Below, piece by piece: positions 24,724 through 36,169 of a stretch of 64,000 nt of DNA. The stretch comes from Agromyces protaetiae (GTDB lineage: Bacteria; Actinomycetota; Actinomycetes; Actinomycetales; Microbacteriaceae), in contig NZ_CP035491.1 of the NCBI RefSeq assembly GCF_004135405.1, positions 62,001-126,000 on the forward strand, read 5' to 3'. Within the stretch, counting starts at the first letter, position 1, and each line of letters starts with the position of its first letter. The position numbers and the translations under genes were made by a program. The notes below the pieces were generated by a model. That model had not been told where the DNA came from. It was given only the letters and a program-made list of their open reading frames with translations, and made no database searches.

Positions 24724-26993
24724 ATGCTCCACCGAGAGATCACCACCGATATCGTCGTCGTCGGCGGCGGCCTGGCCGGGGTCTCGGCCGCGATCAGCGC
24801 GGCGAGGCTCGGGCGGACGGTCGCCCTGATCGGCAACCGGCCGGTGCTCGGGGGAACTCGTCGTCCGAGGTCCGTGTCTGGGTGTGCGGGGCGACGGCGC
24901 ACGGCATGCAGCGCTTCGCCCGGGAGTCGGGCGTCATCGGCGAGCTGTACGTCGAGAACCAGTACCGCAATCCCGACGGCAACCCGATCCACTGGGACGA
25001 GGTCGTCTTCGACGCCGTGCGCGCCGAGCCGAACATCAGCCTGCACCTGAACACCGACGTGCGCGCCGTCGAGGCCGACGACGCATCCTTTGAAGAGGGC
25101 GCGGGCGGCGAGCGCGTCATCCGCTCGGTGACGGGCTGGACGATGGGCTCGGAGATCGAGACCGTCTTCCGCGGCGCGTACGTCGTCGACGCGACGGGCG
25201 ACGGGCTCGTGGGCGAGCTCGCGGGCGCCGACTTCCGCCTGGGGCGGGAGGCTGCGTCGGAGTTCGGCGAGGAGTGGGCGCCCGAGGTCGCCGACCGCGA
25301 GTTCCTCGGCTCGACGATCCTCTTCTACACGAAGGATGCGGGACATCCGGTGCGCTTCGTCGCGCCCGATTCGGCGAAGGACATCTCGAAGACCCCGATC
25401 CCGAAGTCGCGCATCATCCGGAGCGGCGACAAGGGCGCCCACTACTGGTGGATCGAGTGGGGCGGCGAGCTCGACATCGTCCACGACAACGAGCGCATCC
25501 GCGACGAGCTGCGCTCGGTCATCTTCGGCATCTGGGACCACATCAAGAACTCGGGCGAGTTCGACGCCGACACGCTCGACCTCGAGTGGGTGGGCACGCT
25601 GCCGGGCAAGCGCGAGTACCGGCGGTTCCTCGGCGACCACGTGCTCACCCAGCACGACATCCTCGACCAGGTCGACTTCCCCGACCAGGTCGCGTTCGGC
25701 GGCTGGTCGATCGACCTCCACCCCGTCGAGGGCATGTACGCCCAGCATGCGGGCGCGCACCAGCGGTTCTCGAACGGCATCTACGGCATCCCGTTCCGCA
25801 GCTACTACTCGCGGAACGTCGCGAACCTCCTCATGGCGGGCCGCGACATCTCGGCGTCGCACGTCGCGTTCGGCTCGTCGCGCGTCATGGCGACGTGCGC
25901 CGCGGGCGGCGAAGCCGCCGGTACGGGCGCAGCCGTCGCGCTCGAGCTCGGGGTGCGCCCGAGGGAGCTCGGCGGGGAGCGCGCGGAGCGGCTCCAGCAG
26001 ACGCTCCTGCGTCAGGATGCCTCGGTGTTCGGCGTGCGGAACCGCGACCCGCTCGACCGGGCGCGCGCGGGCCGGGTGACCGCGTCGAGTGCGACCCGGT
26101 CGCTCGCGGCCGATCCGGATGCCGAGGAGTCGAGGCATCCGCTCGCCCACGACCTCGGCATCCTCGTGCCGGTCGATCCGCGACTCGACGCGCTCGACGT
26201 GCTCCTCGACGTCTCCGCCGACACGACGCTCGCGGCCTCGCTCTGGACGACGGGCAAGCGTCAGAACGCCGTGCCGATCGACCGGCGGCTGACGGTCGAG
26301 GTCGCGCTCGAGGCATCCGATGCGCCGCAGGTCGTCCGTCTGCCACTCGACTGGCGGCCGTCGGAGCCCGAGAACGTCGTCGTCGTGCTCCACGCGAACG
26401 ATGCCGTCGCGGCCGTGCTCGCGCACGACACGGTGACGGGCGTGCTCGCCCTGCAACACGTGCCCGAGGCCGACGGCGACGTCAACGTCGAGTACGACCC
26501 CGGCGAGGCGCTCGTGCAGTGGCCCGCCCATCCGTTGCGCGGCTGGACGCCGCGGATCGAGGCGCATCCGCCGACGGAGGCGTACGCGCCCGAGAAGGCG
26601 GTCGGCGGCTACCAGCGGCCCTACGGCGGCCCGCAGCTGTGGGCGTCGGCGCCGGTCGGCGACGGGCACGAGTGGGTGCAGGTCGAGTGGGATGCCTCGT
26701 GGTCGCTCGGCGAGCTGCGGCTCGTCTTCGACGACGACGTCGATGTCGAGCTCAACACGCTGCACCATCACCGCTCACCGCACCTCGTGTTCCCGCAGCT
26801 CGTGCGCGACTATCGCGTCGAGGCGCGGCTCGCAGGTCGCTGGCGGGTGCTCGAAGAGGTCTCGGACAATCGCCGCCGGCATCGCATCCACCGGTTCGCA
26901 CAGCCCGAGCAGGCCGACGCCGTGCGCGTGACGGTGCTCGCGACGAACGGCGACCGCCGGGTCCGGATCGTGAGCCTGCGCGCGTACGAGTAG
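24724..26993 (+). pseudogene. FAD-dependent oxidoreductase (PF12831-type), frameshifted
   Basis: The first 44 residues hold the FAD-binding Rossmann strand IVVVGGGLAGVSAAISAARL. The frame then breaks, and a second frame continues with VRVWVCGATAHGMQRF and about 700 further residues. The GGGGG run at 24850-24854 needs one more G to restore the family sequence GGNSSSEVRV. Repaired, it is about 756 residues. The N-terminal part is an FAD-dependent oxidoreductase (GAYVVDATGDGLVGELAGA, late GRDISASHVAFGSSRVMATCAAGG). The C-terminal 280 residues are a beta-rich domain resembling sugar-binding modules. It lies 62 bases behind the binding protein gene, with GAAGGAAC before the ATG. Oxidation of an imported sugar is the likely job. 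Confidence 0.87.
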
Positions 26994-27001
26994 GCGGTTG
27001 G

Positions 27002-27014
27002 TAGCGTTGCTGGC
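27002..27014 (+). promoter_or_regulatory. Likely -10 element of a leaderless promoter
   Basis: TAGCGT at 27002-27007 is seven bases before the ATG of the TetR gene at 27015, nine bases after the preceding stop. Confidence 0.5.
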
Positions 27015-27644
27015 ATGCCGAGGGTCAGCGATGCGTATCGCGCGAAGCGCCTCGACGCGCTCTACCGCGCGACGTGGGGGTCCATCGCCCGCATCGGCAT
27101 CGAGCGCACGACGATCACCGACATCATCGAGTCGTCGGGCTTCAGCGCCGGCATGGTCTACAACTACTTCGCGAGCAAGGAAGACCTCGTCGACGCCGCG
27201 CACATCGAAGCCATCCGGCGGTTGCGCGGCGCGATCGAGTCGGCGACCGAGAAGCCGTCGCCCCGCCCCGACGTGCTCTTCGAGCGGCTCATCCGCGCCA
27301 TCGCGACGCGCCCCGAGGCGGGCGACAACGCGATGGGCGCGCTGTGGTCGATGAACGTGAGCGAGACCGCGAGCCCGGCCGCGCGCGCCGCCCTCGACGA
27401 GATGTGGCGGTTCGCCGCCGACCGGGTCGCCGAGCATGCGCTGCGTTGGGAGCGTCCCGACGGGCGGCTCGTGGGCCGCGCCGCGGCGCGCGCCGACGCC
27501 GACCTGTTCGTCTCGGTCGTGCTCGGGTACTTCGCGCAGCAGCGGTTCCGCACCCTTACGTCGTCGACGCCGCTCGTCGACGCGCTTCGGTCGGCCGTGA
27601 CGCACCGTGCGGCGCTGCGCCGACTGTGGTCGACCGGGCGCTGA
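27015..27644 (+). CDS. TetR-family transcriptional regulator
   Basis: This 209-residue regulator has an N-terminal TetR helix-turn-helix, with ERTTITDIIESSGFSAGMVYNYFASKEDLVDA at residues 30-61 and the recognition helix around GMVYNYF. It has a helical C-terminal ligand domain without recognisable ligand residues. It starts 21 bases after the oxidoreductase stop and precedes the secreted glycosidase, so control of one or both is likely. The leaderless-type start suggests it has its own promoter. Its operator was not identified with confidence; the AT-rich stretch at 27735-27765 is the obvious place to look. Confidence 0.88.
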   Translation: MPRVSDAYRAKRLDALYRATWGSIARIGIERTTITDIIESSGFSAGMVYNYFASKEDLVDAAHIEAIRRLRGAIESATEKPSPRPDVLFERLIRAIATRPEAGDNAMGALWSMNVSETASPAARAALDEMWRFAADRVAEHALRWERPDGRLVGRAAARADADLFVSVVLGYFAQQRFRTLTSSTPLVDALRSAVTHRAALRRLWSTGR

Positions 27645-27821
27645 CCGGCGCGGGTCTCGCCTGATCGGGCCGCAGGCGTCGGCTATTCGAGTCATTCTCG
27701 GCACCTTTCATGCCCATCGTGCATCCTGACTCTGCGAATCGCATACGTTCTGCAAAATATGTTGCCGCCGTGCGCACCAGGCACTACCTTGACCGTGCCC
27801 AAACGATTCGAAGGAGATTCC

Positions 27822-30800
27822 GTGCGGCCACCCCTCCGGCTCCGCCTCGCAGCGGCCACCCTCTCGACCCTGCTCATCCCAGCGCTCGGCGTCACCGCGA
27901 TCGGTGTCACCGCGGCGTCCGCCGAAGAGACGCCACCGGCCCCCGCCGGCCCGGGAAGCCTCTACGACGAGCCGTTCGACGACCTCGCCGGCTGGACGGC
28001 CGTCACGGGCGCCGTCACCGAGTGGACCGTCGCCGACGGCACGATCGGCATCGACACCCGCGGACAGTCGTCGGGACGGTACATCCGCCCGACCGGCCCG
28101 CTCTCCCTGCCCGACGCGTACGAATTGCGCACGAGCGTCAAGATCGACGCGATCGATGCGCAGGGCACCGTCACCCTCATGCTCGACATGCGGAACCTCA
28201 CCGACTGGAAGAGCACTGGGATCAGCCCCCAGTTCTTCGGCTTCGACGCCGACGGCAACGGCAGGTTCCGCATCTCGAAGCCCATCGTCACCTCGACCGT
28301 GTGCGACGGCATCTCGCCGCTCGAACGCGGCGAGTGGACCGACCTCGTCGTCCGCCGCGCCGCGGGCATCACCGCGGTCTACGCAGACGGCGCACTCATC
28401 GGCGCCGTCGAGTCGCCCACCGCGGGCGGCACGATCGGCTTCGGCGCCTACAAGAGCGCCGCGAGCTTCGGCCCCGTCTCGATCGACCCCCTGACGGCGA
28501 CGCCCGAGGGACATCCGGCCACCGCCGTCGGCTGCCCGTGGAGCCCGCCCGTCACGCCGCCCGACCCGGCGCCCGGCACGGGCGAGGTCACGGGCTCGGG
28601 CGAGTGGACGCCCGCCGCGGCGACCTCCTCCGACCGCCCCGGCCACGAGGTCACGAGCGGCGAGTCGACGATCTCGCTCGACGGCGACTGGGCGTTCACG
28701 ACCGACCCCGACCGCTCGGGCGTCGCCGACGGCTTCCCGCTCGTCGCGACCTCGGTCGACGGCTGGGACACGCAATCGGTCCCCGGCAACTGGGACGTCC
28801 ACGACGAGTACGGCCGCTACACGGGCGCCGCGTGGTATCGACGCACCTTCGAGTCGGGCGATCTCAGCGCCGCCGCGGGCGAGCGGGCGTGGCTGCGCTT
28901 CGGCGCCGTCTACAACGACGCCACGGTGTGGCTCAACGGCGCCCGCCTCGGCTCGCACTCGGGCGGCTACACGCCGGTCGAGTTCGACGTCACCGACCAT
29001 CTCGTCGACGGCGAGAACACCCTCGTCGTCCTGGCCGACAACACGTTCCAACAGGGCGCGTGGTGGTCGTGGGGCGGCATCTCCCGCTCGGTCGAGCTGG
29101 TGAAGACCGCCGAGGTGCGCATCGACCGCCAGCAGATCGTCGCGACCCCCGACCTCGCGGCGGGCACGGCGCACATCGAGTCGACCGTCTTCGTCGAGAA
29201 CGCGGGCGACGAGGCACTTACGGTCGCGCTCACTGGTCGCATCACGGATGCCGCCACCGGCGCCGTCGTCGTCGACGGCCTCGAGGCATCGGTCGAGGTG
29301 TCGGCAGGCGGCACCGCGAACGCGTCGCTCACGGCCGACCTCGCCGAAGGCTCGTTCGAGCTCTGGAGCATGGACGACCCGAACCTGTACAGGTTCGATG
29401 TCGCCCTGGATGCTCCGGCCGCGTCTCAGAGCGACCGCTTCGGCATCCGCCTCTTCGAGATCGACGGCACGTCGATGCTGCTCAACGGCGAGCCCCTGAA
29501 GCTCGCGGGCGGCAACCGAGTCTCCGACGACCCGGCGAACGGCAACGTCGAGCCGACATGGCTCGTCCGTCGCGATCTCGACCGCATGAAGGCGTCGGGC
29601 ATGAACCTCTCGCGCATCATGCACTACGCGCAGTCGCCCGAGCTGCTCGACTACGCCGACGAGATCGGCATGCTCCTGATCGACGAGGTGCCGGTCTGGA
29701 ACCAGGGCCGCAACCTCAAGAACGACGTCGACGAGATCAAGCTCGAGTTCCGCGAGATGGTCGAGCGCGACTTCAACCACGCGTCGGTGTTCGCCCACTC
29801 GATCGCGAACGAGATCATCTCGTACGACCAGACCGGGCGCACCTACCTGCAGACGATGGCCGACTACTCGCACGAGGTCGATCCGACACGGTTCGTGACG
29901 GCCGCGAACGACAAGATCGACGAGGCCGACAAGGTGCCGAACGCGGCGTCCGACGGTGCTCAGTACATGGACTTCGTGAGCGTCAACATGTACGACAGCT
30001 TCGCTGCGAAGGTCGACCGGGCTCACCTGCTCTACCCCGACGTGCCGATCTTCGTCACCGAGTACAGCCCCGACGGCACGAGCCACCCGATCGAGCGCGA
30101 GTTGCTCGATCACACGACGGGCGTCGGCACGGCCGCGCAGGCGTTCGAGAGCCGCGACTTCGTCTTCGGCTGGTCGCAGTGGACCTTCAACGACTACCGC
30201 AGCGACTACTCGAACTCGAGCCGCGACCTCGTGCGCGGCTGGGGCAACGTCGACGTGTGGGGCCGGCTCAAGGCGGCGTACTGGCAGTCTCAGTCGTCGA
30301 ACGCGCCGGTCGCGTCGTTCACGCTCGGCGGCGTCACGTCGGGGGACGCGGGCGGGCTCGGCGTCGTGTCGATCACCCCGTCGGGCGAGGTGCCCGCGCA
30401 CGGGCCGTCGGACGTGCTCCGCGGCTACCGCGTGTCGCTGCAGGCGTTCGACGCCGCCGGAGCGGTCGTCGGCGGCACGATCGTCGACCTTCCCGAGGTC
30501 GCGCCTGGCGATGCGGCGTTCGACGTGCCCGTCGCGTGGCGTTCGCAGACGGGCGCGACGCGCGTGCGCGCGACGCTGCTGTCGGCGACGGGCTACGAGG
30601 TGGCGGTCGCGGTGACGGATGTCTCGGCGCCCGCCGCTCCCCTGATCACCGAGGTCGTGGCGGCGAAGGACGCCGTGCGCGTGCGCTTCGACGACCCGGC
30701 GAACATCGGCAAGTACCGCGTGGTCGCGACCGCGCCGGGCGGTGCGCGCACGACGGTCGACACCCGCGAGTCGTTCGCCGATCTGAAGGGCCTCACGACC

Positions 30801-32729
30801 GGAACCGAGTATGCGATCACGGTCGCCGCGGTCGGCTCGACCGGTGCCGGAGCGATCGCCGAGGCATCCGCGACCCCGACGGGTTCGCTCGCCCTTCCGC
30901 CCAAGGCGCTGAACCTCGAGCCCGTCGACGGCGGCGTCGTGCTCGGCTACGCGAGCCAGACCGCGGGCGGCACGTTCGAGGTGCGCGCGACCGACGCGTC
31001 GTCGGGCGCCGAGGTCGCGTCGTACACGACGACGAACCGGCCGGGCACGCGCGTCGAGGGTCTCGCGGCCGGCGTCGCGGTCGACGTGCGGATCCGCGAG
31101 GTGGATGCCTCGGGCGCGGCCGTGTCCGAGTGGAGCGACGCGCTGCGCGCCACGCCGCTCGCGGCCGACACCGTCCCCGTGCTCGATGTGCGCGGCGTCA
31201 TCGCCGGCTCCGACGAGGCGGGCATCGTCCTCCGCCCGTCGAACCGCACCGAGCGCTACCTCGTGACGGTGTCGGGCGAGGGCGTCGACCGCTCGTTCGC
31301 GGTCGAACGATCTGCGGTCGACCTCATCACGATCGACGGCCTCGCGCCCGACCGCGAGTACGCGGTGTCGATCGCCGCGCAGGGCGCGGGCGGCACGTCG
31401 GCGACGTGGTCGGGCAGCGTACGCACCCGCGTGCAGGCGTCGGGCGAGGCATCCGTGCCGACCGGCGTGCACGTGACGAACCGCGGCGACGACGCCTTCC
31501 TCGTGTGGGACGACTCGGGCGCCGACGGCTATCGCGTGGCGTTCACGGCGTGCGGTGAGACGACGACCGCCACGGTCTTCGGCGCCGAGTACTCGCTCGG
31601 CAAGATCGGACAGTTCGCGGGAGAGTACTCGGTCGCCGCCGTGGTCGGCTCGTCGGTGTCGGATGCCTCGGCGCCCGTCACCGCACCCGGCGAGGAGCGG
31701 TGCCCGCTCGTCGTGACGGTCGGCGACACTGTCGCGCGCGACGACGGAACGGTTCCGTTCCGCACGACGGGCACCTGGGCGAACAGCTCGCTCACCGCGC
31801 CCGGCGGCTACGCGTCGCGGTACGCGGAGGTCGCGAAGTCGCCGACCGCGTCGGCGACGTGGACGGCCCCGGTCCCCGACAGCGACGTCACCTCGCGGAT
31901 CGCGGTCGTGCTGCCCGCGAACGACCTCAACACGACGACGGCGACCTACTCGGTGCACACGGCCGACGGCGAGCAGCAAGTCGTCGTCGACCAGCTCGCC
32001 CGCGGCGGCGGCTGGGTCGAGCTCGGGGACTTCGCGTTCGACGAGGCCCACCCGCCGAAGGTCGTGCTCACGGCGTCGAACGGGTTCGTCCGCGCGTCGG
32101 CGGCCCGGTTCACCGACGTGACCGTACCGGTCGCCCCGGTCGACGGCGCCGCCGCGGCGCCGGCCGTCGGCGTGCTGAGCACCGACAACGGCTGGGACAC
32201 GGGGCTGCAGGACGGCGAGTTCACCGTCAGCATGAACCTGTGGTGGGGCGAGAACGCCACGTCGCTGCGGCTCTTCGAGAACGGCGAGCTCGTGTCGACC
32301 GTGCCGCTCACGCCGGCTTCGCCCGGGGCGCAGACGGCGTCGGTGCGCATCTCGGGGCTGCACAACGGGGTCTACCAGTACACGGGCGAGCTCGTGAACT
32401 CGAAGGGCGCGACGCGCGTGCAGCCCGTGACCGTGCAGGTGTCGCACGCGACGCCCGCGACGCCCGTGCTGAGCTCCGACAACTGGGACGGCGACGGCGT
32501 CTACACCGTCACCGCGAACCTGTGGTGGGGCACGAACGCCACCTCGTACCGGCTCCTCGAAGACGGCGCCGTCGTCGCCGAGGGCGCCCTGACCGCGGCG
32601 ACGCCCGGCGCGCAGCAGGTCGCGGTGCCGCTCACCGGTCGCGGCCCCGGCAACCACGGGTACGTCGTCGAGTTCCGGAATGCGGCGGGCGCGACATCCA
32701 GCGCTCCCCTCACCGTCGCGGTGCGATAG
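27822..32729 (+). CDS. Secreted multidomain glycoside hydrolase family 2 enzyme
   Basis: This 1635-residue enzyme is exported: the signal peptide is residues 1-34, cut after ASA. The order is a LamG-like/DUF1080-like jelly-roll domain (45-230), GH2 sugar-binding and Ig-like domains (275-550) and the TIM-barrel catalytic domain. The acid/base is predicted at Glu664 (HSIANEI) and the nucleophile at Glu747 (FVTEYS). Next come several FN3-like modules, a golvesin/Xly-type carbohydrate-binding module near 1300-1435 and two C-terminal repeats each containing NLWWG. GH2 enzymes are beta-galactosidases, beta-mannosidases or beta-glucuronidases; the specificity is open. The GTG at 27822 has AAGGAG five bases upstream. 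It probably feeds the sugar transporter encoded upstream. A strong terminator follows. Confidence 0.92.
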   Translation: MRPPLRLRLAAATLSTLLIPALGVTAIGVTAASAEETPPAPAGPGSLYDEPFDDLAGWTAVTGAVTEWTVADGTIGIDTRGQSSGRYIRPTGPLSLPDAYELRTSVKIDAIDAQGTVTLMLDMRNLTDWKSTGISPQFFGFDADGNGRFRISKPIVTSTVCDGISPLERGEWTDLVVRRAAGITAVYADGALIGAVESPTAGGTIGFGAYKSAASFGPVSIDPLTATPEGHPATAVGCPWSPPVTPPDPAPGTGEVTGSGEWTPAAATSSDRPGHEVTSGESTISLDGDWAFTTDPDRSGVADGFPLVATSVDGWDTQSVPGNWDVHDEYGRYTGAAWYRRTFESGDLSAAAGERAWLRFGAVYNDATVWLNGARLGSHSGGYTPVEFDVTDHLVDGENTLVVLADNTFQQGAWWSWGGISRSVELVKTAEVRIDRQQIVATPDLAAGTAHIESTVFVENAGDEALTVALTGRITDAATGAVVVDGLEASVEVSAGGTANASLTADLAEGSFELWSMDDPNLYRFDVALDAPAASQSDRFGIRLFEIDGTSMLLNGEPLKLAGGNRVSDDPANGNVEPTWLVRRDLDRMKASGMNLSRIMHYAQSPELLDYADEIGMLLIDEVPVWNQGRNLKNDVDEIKLEFREMVERDFNHASVFAHSIANEIISYDQTGRTYLQTMADYSHEVDPTRFVTAANDKIDEADKVPNAASDGAQYMDFVSVNMYDSFAAKVDRAHLLYPDVPIFVTEYSPDGTSHPIERELLDHTTGVGTAAQAFESRDFVFGWSQWTFNDYRSDYSNSSRDLVRGWGNVDVWGRLKAAYWQSQSSNAPVASFTLGGVTSGDAGGLGVVSITPSGEVPAHGPSDVLRGYRVSLQAFDAAGAVVGGTIVDLPEVAPGDAAFDVPVAWRSQTGATRVRATLLSATGYEVAVAVTDVSAPAAPLITEVVAAKDAVRVRFDDPANIGKYRVVATAPGGARTTVDTRESFADLKGLTTGTEYAITVAAVGSTGAGAIAEASATPTGSLALPPKALNLEPVDGGVVLGYASQTAGGTFEVRATDASSGAEVASYTTTNRPGTRVEGLAAGVAVDVRIREVDASGAAVSEWSDALRATPLAADTVPVLDVRGVIAGSDEAGIVLRPSNRTERYLVTVSGEGVDRSFAVERSAVDLITIDGLAPDREYAVSIAAQGAGGTSATWSGSVRTRVQASGEASVPTGVHVTNRGDDAFLVWDDSGADGYRVAFTACGETTTATVFGAEYSLGKIGQFAGEYSVAAVVGSSVSDASAPVTAPGEERCPLVVTVGDTVARDDGTVPFRTTGTWANSSLTAPGGYASRYAEVAKSPTASATWTAPVPDSDVTSRIAVVLPANDLNTTTATYSVHTADGEQQVVVDQLARGGGWVELGDFAFDEAHPPKVVLTASNGFVRASAARFTDVTVPVAPVDGAAAAPAVGVLSTDNGWDTGLQDGEFTVSMNLWWGENATSLRLFENGELVSTVPLTPASPGAQTASVRISGLHNGVYQYTGELVNSKGATRVQPVTVQVSHATPATPVLSSDNWDGDGVYTVTANLWWGTNATSYRLLEDGAVVAEGALTAATPGAQQVAVPLTGRGPGNHGYVVEFRNAAGATSSAPLTVAVR

Positions 32730-32747
32730 CTCGGTCGACATGCAGAG

Positions 32748-32779
32748 GGCCCGGCTCCCTTTCGGGAGCCGGGCCTTCT
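32748..32779. terminator. Bidirectional intrinsic terminator between glycosidase and ClpC genes
   Basis: A perfect 12-bp GC-rich stem (32748-32759 with 32764-32775) has a four-base loop and a T-rich TTCT tail. It sits between two convergent stops (32729 and 32790) and can serve both. Confidence 0.85.
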
Positions 32780-32789
32780 GGAGAGCGGG

Positions 32790-35351
<2,562 letters not shown>

Positions 35352-35366
35352 CTGGTCCTCCTGGAA

Positions 35367-35387
35367 CTTGAGTTGGGTACGCTCAGG
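35367..35387. promoter_or_regulatory. HAIR-like HspR operator
   Basis: CTTGAGT-N7-GCTCAGG matches the HspR consensus CTTGAGT-N7-ACTCAAG in 12 of 14 positions. It lies 16 bases upstream of the ClpC-type gene, where a repressor would block transcription or overlap the start. Confidence 0.6.
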
Positions 35388-35461
35388 TTTAACGCGGAGG
35401 GGCGGGGGTATTCCCGGTTCGCGTGCTCGCATTTCAGACTTTCATGGGGAACAATGGACGT

Positions 35462-35479
35462 TGTGGCAATGTTGCTACA
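35462..35479. promoter_or_regulatory. Inverted repeat before the toxin-antitoxin pair
   Basis: TGTGGCA-ATGT-TGCTACA has one mismatch between its arms and lies 27 bases upstream of the antitoxin start. It is a likely autoregulatory operator of the antitoxin. Confidence 0.5.
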
Positions 35480-35505
35480 TCTCAACCGAAGGAGAGGTGA
35501 TCCCG

Positions 35506-35745
35506 ATGTCCATGCTCAGCTCGCGCGAATTCAACAACGATGTCGCCGGGGCGAAGCGACGCGCAGCGCACGAGCCCGTCGTGATCACCGACCGCGGGGA
35601 GCCGGCGTTCGTGCTGATGTCGATGCAGGAGTACCGCCGACTCCGCGCCCCGAAGCAGAACATCGTCGAAGCGCTCCGCATGAGCGAAGACATCCCGTTC
35701 GAGACGCCTCGCGTCGGTATCGATCTGCGGGTGCCCGAGCTGTGA
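35506..35745 (+). CDS. Phd/YefM-type antitoxin
   Basis: This 79-residue protein has the Phd/YefM N-terminal DNA-binding domain: SSREFNNDVAGAKRRAAHEP, then VVITDRGEPAFVLMSMQEY. A short acidic C-terminus would wrap around the toxin. Such antitoxins bind their own promoter and neutralise the partner. The ATG at 35506 follows AAGGAGAGGTGA. The stop overlaps the toxin start by four bases (GTGA), giving coupled translation with the antitoxin made first. An inverted repeat upstream is the probable operator. Confidence 0.92.
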   Translation: MSMLSSREFNNDVAGAKRRAAHEPVVITDRGEPAFVLMSMQEYRRLRAPKQNIVEALRMSEDIPFETPRVGIDLRVPEL

Positions 35746-36161
35746 GTTGGCTGCTCGACACCAACATCATCAGCGAACTCCGCCGCCCGACCGCCGTCGC
35801 GAATCCCGGCGTCGTCGAGTGGGCGGCTTCACAAGACCCCGACTCGCTCTACCTTTCAGCCATCACGGTGCTCGAACTCGAAATCGGCGTGAGGCGCAAA
35901 GAGCGAACCGACGCGGTGCAAGGTGCGATGCTCCGGCGCTGGCTCGACGGCGACGTGCTGCCGACGTTCAGCGGTCGCATCGTTTCCGTCGACACCGCGG
36001 TCGCGGTACGCGCGGGAACACTGCACGTGCCCGACCCACGGCCAGAACGTGATGCGCTCATCGCCGCGACCGCGACGGTGCACGGCCTCACCGTCGTCAC
36101 CCGCAACATCAGGGACTTCGCAGATCTCGGCGCGACTCTGCTGAACCCCTGGAGCGACTGA
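35742..36161 (+). CDS. VapC-type PIN-domain toxin
   Basis: This 139-residue PIN-domain protein shows the acidic active-site layout of VapC RNases. The first Asp is in WLLDTNIISELRRP, the Glu in SAITVLELEIGVRR, and the Asp pair in PERDALIAATA and TRNIRDFADLG. Such toxins cleave tRNA or rRNA in stressed cells and need a metal ion. The GTG start overlaps the antitoxin stop. Both genes form a standard type II toxin-antitoxin operon. Pairing of a Phd/YefM antitoxin with a PIN toxin is common in actinobacteria. The gene is convergent with the HNH gene, only eight bases away. Confidence 0.92.
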   Translation: MSWLLDTNIISELRRPTAVANPGVVEWAASQDPDSLYLSAITVLELEIGVRRKERTDAVQGAMLRRWLDGDVLPTFSGRIVSVDTAVAVRAGTLHVPDPRPERDALIAATATVHGLTVVTRNIRDFADLGATLLNPWSD

Positions 36162-36169
36162 CCACAGGG

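Noticed and set aside
27708-32741. Antisense open frame of more than 1600 codons opposite the GH2 gene
   Set aside because: It mirrors the codon pattern of the GH2 gene, is Arg/Val/Ala-rich, and no motif is seen. The GH2 frame has signal peptide and catalytic residues.
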